A stretch of DNA of 44,529 nucleotides, from positions 1 through 44,529 of IMG/VR virus record IMGVR_UViG_3300045258_000119. One strand, 5' to 3'. Below are positions 43,804-44,529 of the stretch, one piece after another. The translations under genes were made by a program, and so were the position numbers. The notes under the pieces are model-generated. The model ran no database searches. It had not been told where the DNA came from and was given only the letters and a program-made list of their open reading frames with translations. Within the stretch, counting starts at the first letter, position 1. Every line of letters starts with the position of its first letter. This stretch comes from a virus.

Positions 43804-44529
43804 ATGTCCATAACCGAACTGACCAGCCAAGAAGCATCCGCCCGCGTGCTGGCGTTTCTGAAAGAGGATCGTCTGATCCAAGGCATGTGGCACAGGCACA
43901 ACGGAGGCGGGCGCGAATTGGCCTGCCTGATCGGTTCGATCGATCCCAGCATTCAGTTGCCCGAGCAATGCCCGTCCGGCGTCATGCCGCAATGGCTGGC
44001 GCACGTCACGGTGACGCTATTCGACGGTCAGAGCAAAGCCGACGCGCTCGCCTGGACGGCGCGCTACGCCGATCTGATGGCGCGCTGGCATGTGTTGGAT
44101 GACGCGGCGTGGAAGCGTTGCGAAGTGCGTTTCAAGATTGCGTGTGTGCGTTCCGCAGTCGCGTCCGCCGAGCCTGTTTGTCACAACAAAGATTACTGGC
44201 CGAAGGTGACCAAAGCCGCGCAGCTCGTGTGCGATGCGCTTGAAGGTAAGGGCGATTTGAAAGCCGCCGCCTACGCCGCCCAAGCCGCCGCCGCCGCCGC
44301 CGCCTACGCCGCCCAAGCCGCCGCCTACGCCGCCCAAGCCGCCGCCTACGCCGCCGCCGCCACCGCCGCCACCGCCGCCACCGCCGCCGCCTACGCCGCC
44401 CAAGCCGCCGCGTACGCCACCACCGCCGCCGCCAAAGCCACCGCCGCCACCGCCGCCGCCGCCGCCGCCTACGCCGCCACCGCCGCCGCCGCCAAAGCCA
44501 CCGCCGCCGCCGCCGCCGCCTACGCCGTT
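43804..44529 (+). CDS. Alanine-rich repeat protein, N-terminal part (runs off the right end)
   Basis: The frame opens with ATG at 43804 after a GGAGGA ribosome site and stays open to the last base (242 codons). Residues 1 to about 153 are an ordinary mixed-composition domain (starts MSITELTSQEASARVLAFLK) that I do not recognise. From 44263 it becomes an Ala-rich array with Tyr, Gln, Thr and Lys at intervals (units such as AAAYAAQ and TAATAAT), which should form a long helix. Alanine codons are mixed before 44263 and almost only GCC after it, so the array looks like a recent microsatellite-type expansion. The frame continues at bases 2-205; joining at the 126-bp overlap gives about 261 residues. 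It is the first gene of the rightward unit, next to the operator. The existence of the gene is secure; function and exact repeat number are not. Confidence 0.85.
   Translation, partial: MSITELTSQEASARVLAFLKEDRLIQGMWHRHNGGGRELACLIGSIDPSIQLPEQCPSGVMPQWLAHVTVTLFDGQSKADALAWTARYADLMARWHVLDDAAWKRCEVRFKIACVRSAVASAEPVCHNKDYWPKVTKAAQLVCDALEGKGDLKAAAYAAQAAAAAAAYAAQAAAYAAQAAAYAAAATAATAATAAAYAAQAAAYATTAAAKATAATAAAAAAYAATAAAAKATAAAAAAYAV
44263..44529 (+). repeat. GCC-rich codon repeat array
   Basis: Imperfect tandem array of GCC codons broken by TAC, CAA, ACC and AAA codons, with a repeated 21-bp theme of TAC GCC GCC CAA plus GCC codons. It continues at bases 2-142. All units are multiples of 3, so slippage would change protein length but not frame. 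Short-read assembly probably cannot fix the copy number. Confidence 0.85.
44404..44529 (+). repeat. Terminal direct repeat, right copy
   Basis: Exact copy of bases 20-145. If the ends are joined here, the circle is 44,403 bp and the Ala-rich frame passes through without a shift. Confidence 0.9.

Noticed and set aside
44017-44403. Polyglycine frame on the - strand opposite the Ala repeat
   Set aside because: It is the reverse complement of GCC codons (GGC), so Gly runs are automatic. No ribosome site, and the + strand frame has a real N-terminal domain.
1-44529. tRNA genes, integrase and attachment sites
   Set aside because: No cloverleaf-like sequence, tyrosine or serine integrase motif, or att-like repeat was seen by eye. 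A tRNA scan would be decisive but could not be run.

Overview
The window looks like an essentially complete tailed-phage (podovirus-type) genome of about 44.4 kb, GC-rich and densely packed. The last 126 bases repeat bases 20-145 exactly. An alanine-rich reading frame that runs off the right end continues in frame from the left end to a stop at 203-205, so the contig is best read as circular or circularly permuted. No integrase, DNA polymerase, RNA polymerase or tRNA is recognisable. The phage therefore seems to rely on the host replisome and host RNA polymerase. A phage copy of the GcrA cell-cycle regulator, a family known from Alphaproteobacteria, points to an alphaproteobacterial host.

There are two divergent transcription units. 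A 27-bp inverted repeat at 43731-43757 lies between them, beside a ribbon-helix-helix gene that probably encodes its ligand. The rightward (+) unit starts with the alanine-rich gene at 43804, crosses the contig ends and continues to 6041. It holds about twenty small genes, most with overlapping stop and start codons. These include a MazG-like pyrophosphohydrolase, a C5-cytosine methyltransferase, zinc-ribbon proteins and a DUF551-like protein. Inside the methyltransferase gene, in another frame, is a 203-codon frame whose protein carries the motifs of a phage family usually found beside such methyltransferases. This is the most striking object in the window.

The leftward (-) unit begins with replication and recombination genes (43.7 to 37.7 kb): a RHH regulator, small zinc-binding proteins, a RecT/Red-beta-like annealing protein, NinB, the GcrA-like protein, a DnaB helicase, an O-like initiator, a RuvC-like resolvase and a double helix-turn-helix protein. 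After an approximately 390-bp gene-free stretch come very small basic and membrane peptides and a DnaA-domain-IV-like protein (37.3 to 35.9 kb). Packaging and head genes follow: TerS, TerL, a glycine-rich protein, a P22-like portal, a scaffold and a DUF5309-like capsid protein with a terminator behind it.

Between the head and tail genes sits a three-gene glycan cassette: a TPR-glycosyltransferase, a hexapeptide acyltransferase and a GT8-like glycosyltransferase. Then come the adaptor, the nozzle/stabilisation protein, ejection proteins (one with a GNAT-like domain) and tail-fibre proteins. The unit ends in a membrane and lysis region (10.3 to 6.1 kb) with an overlapping spanin pair, four or more other membrane proteins and several transmembrane peptides of 27-54 residues. 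No endolysin could be recognised by eye.
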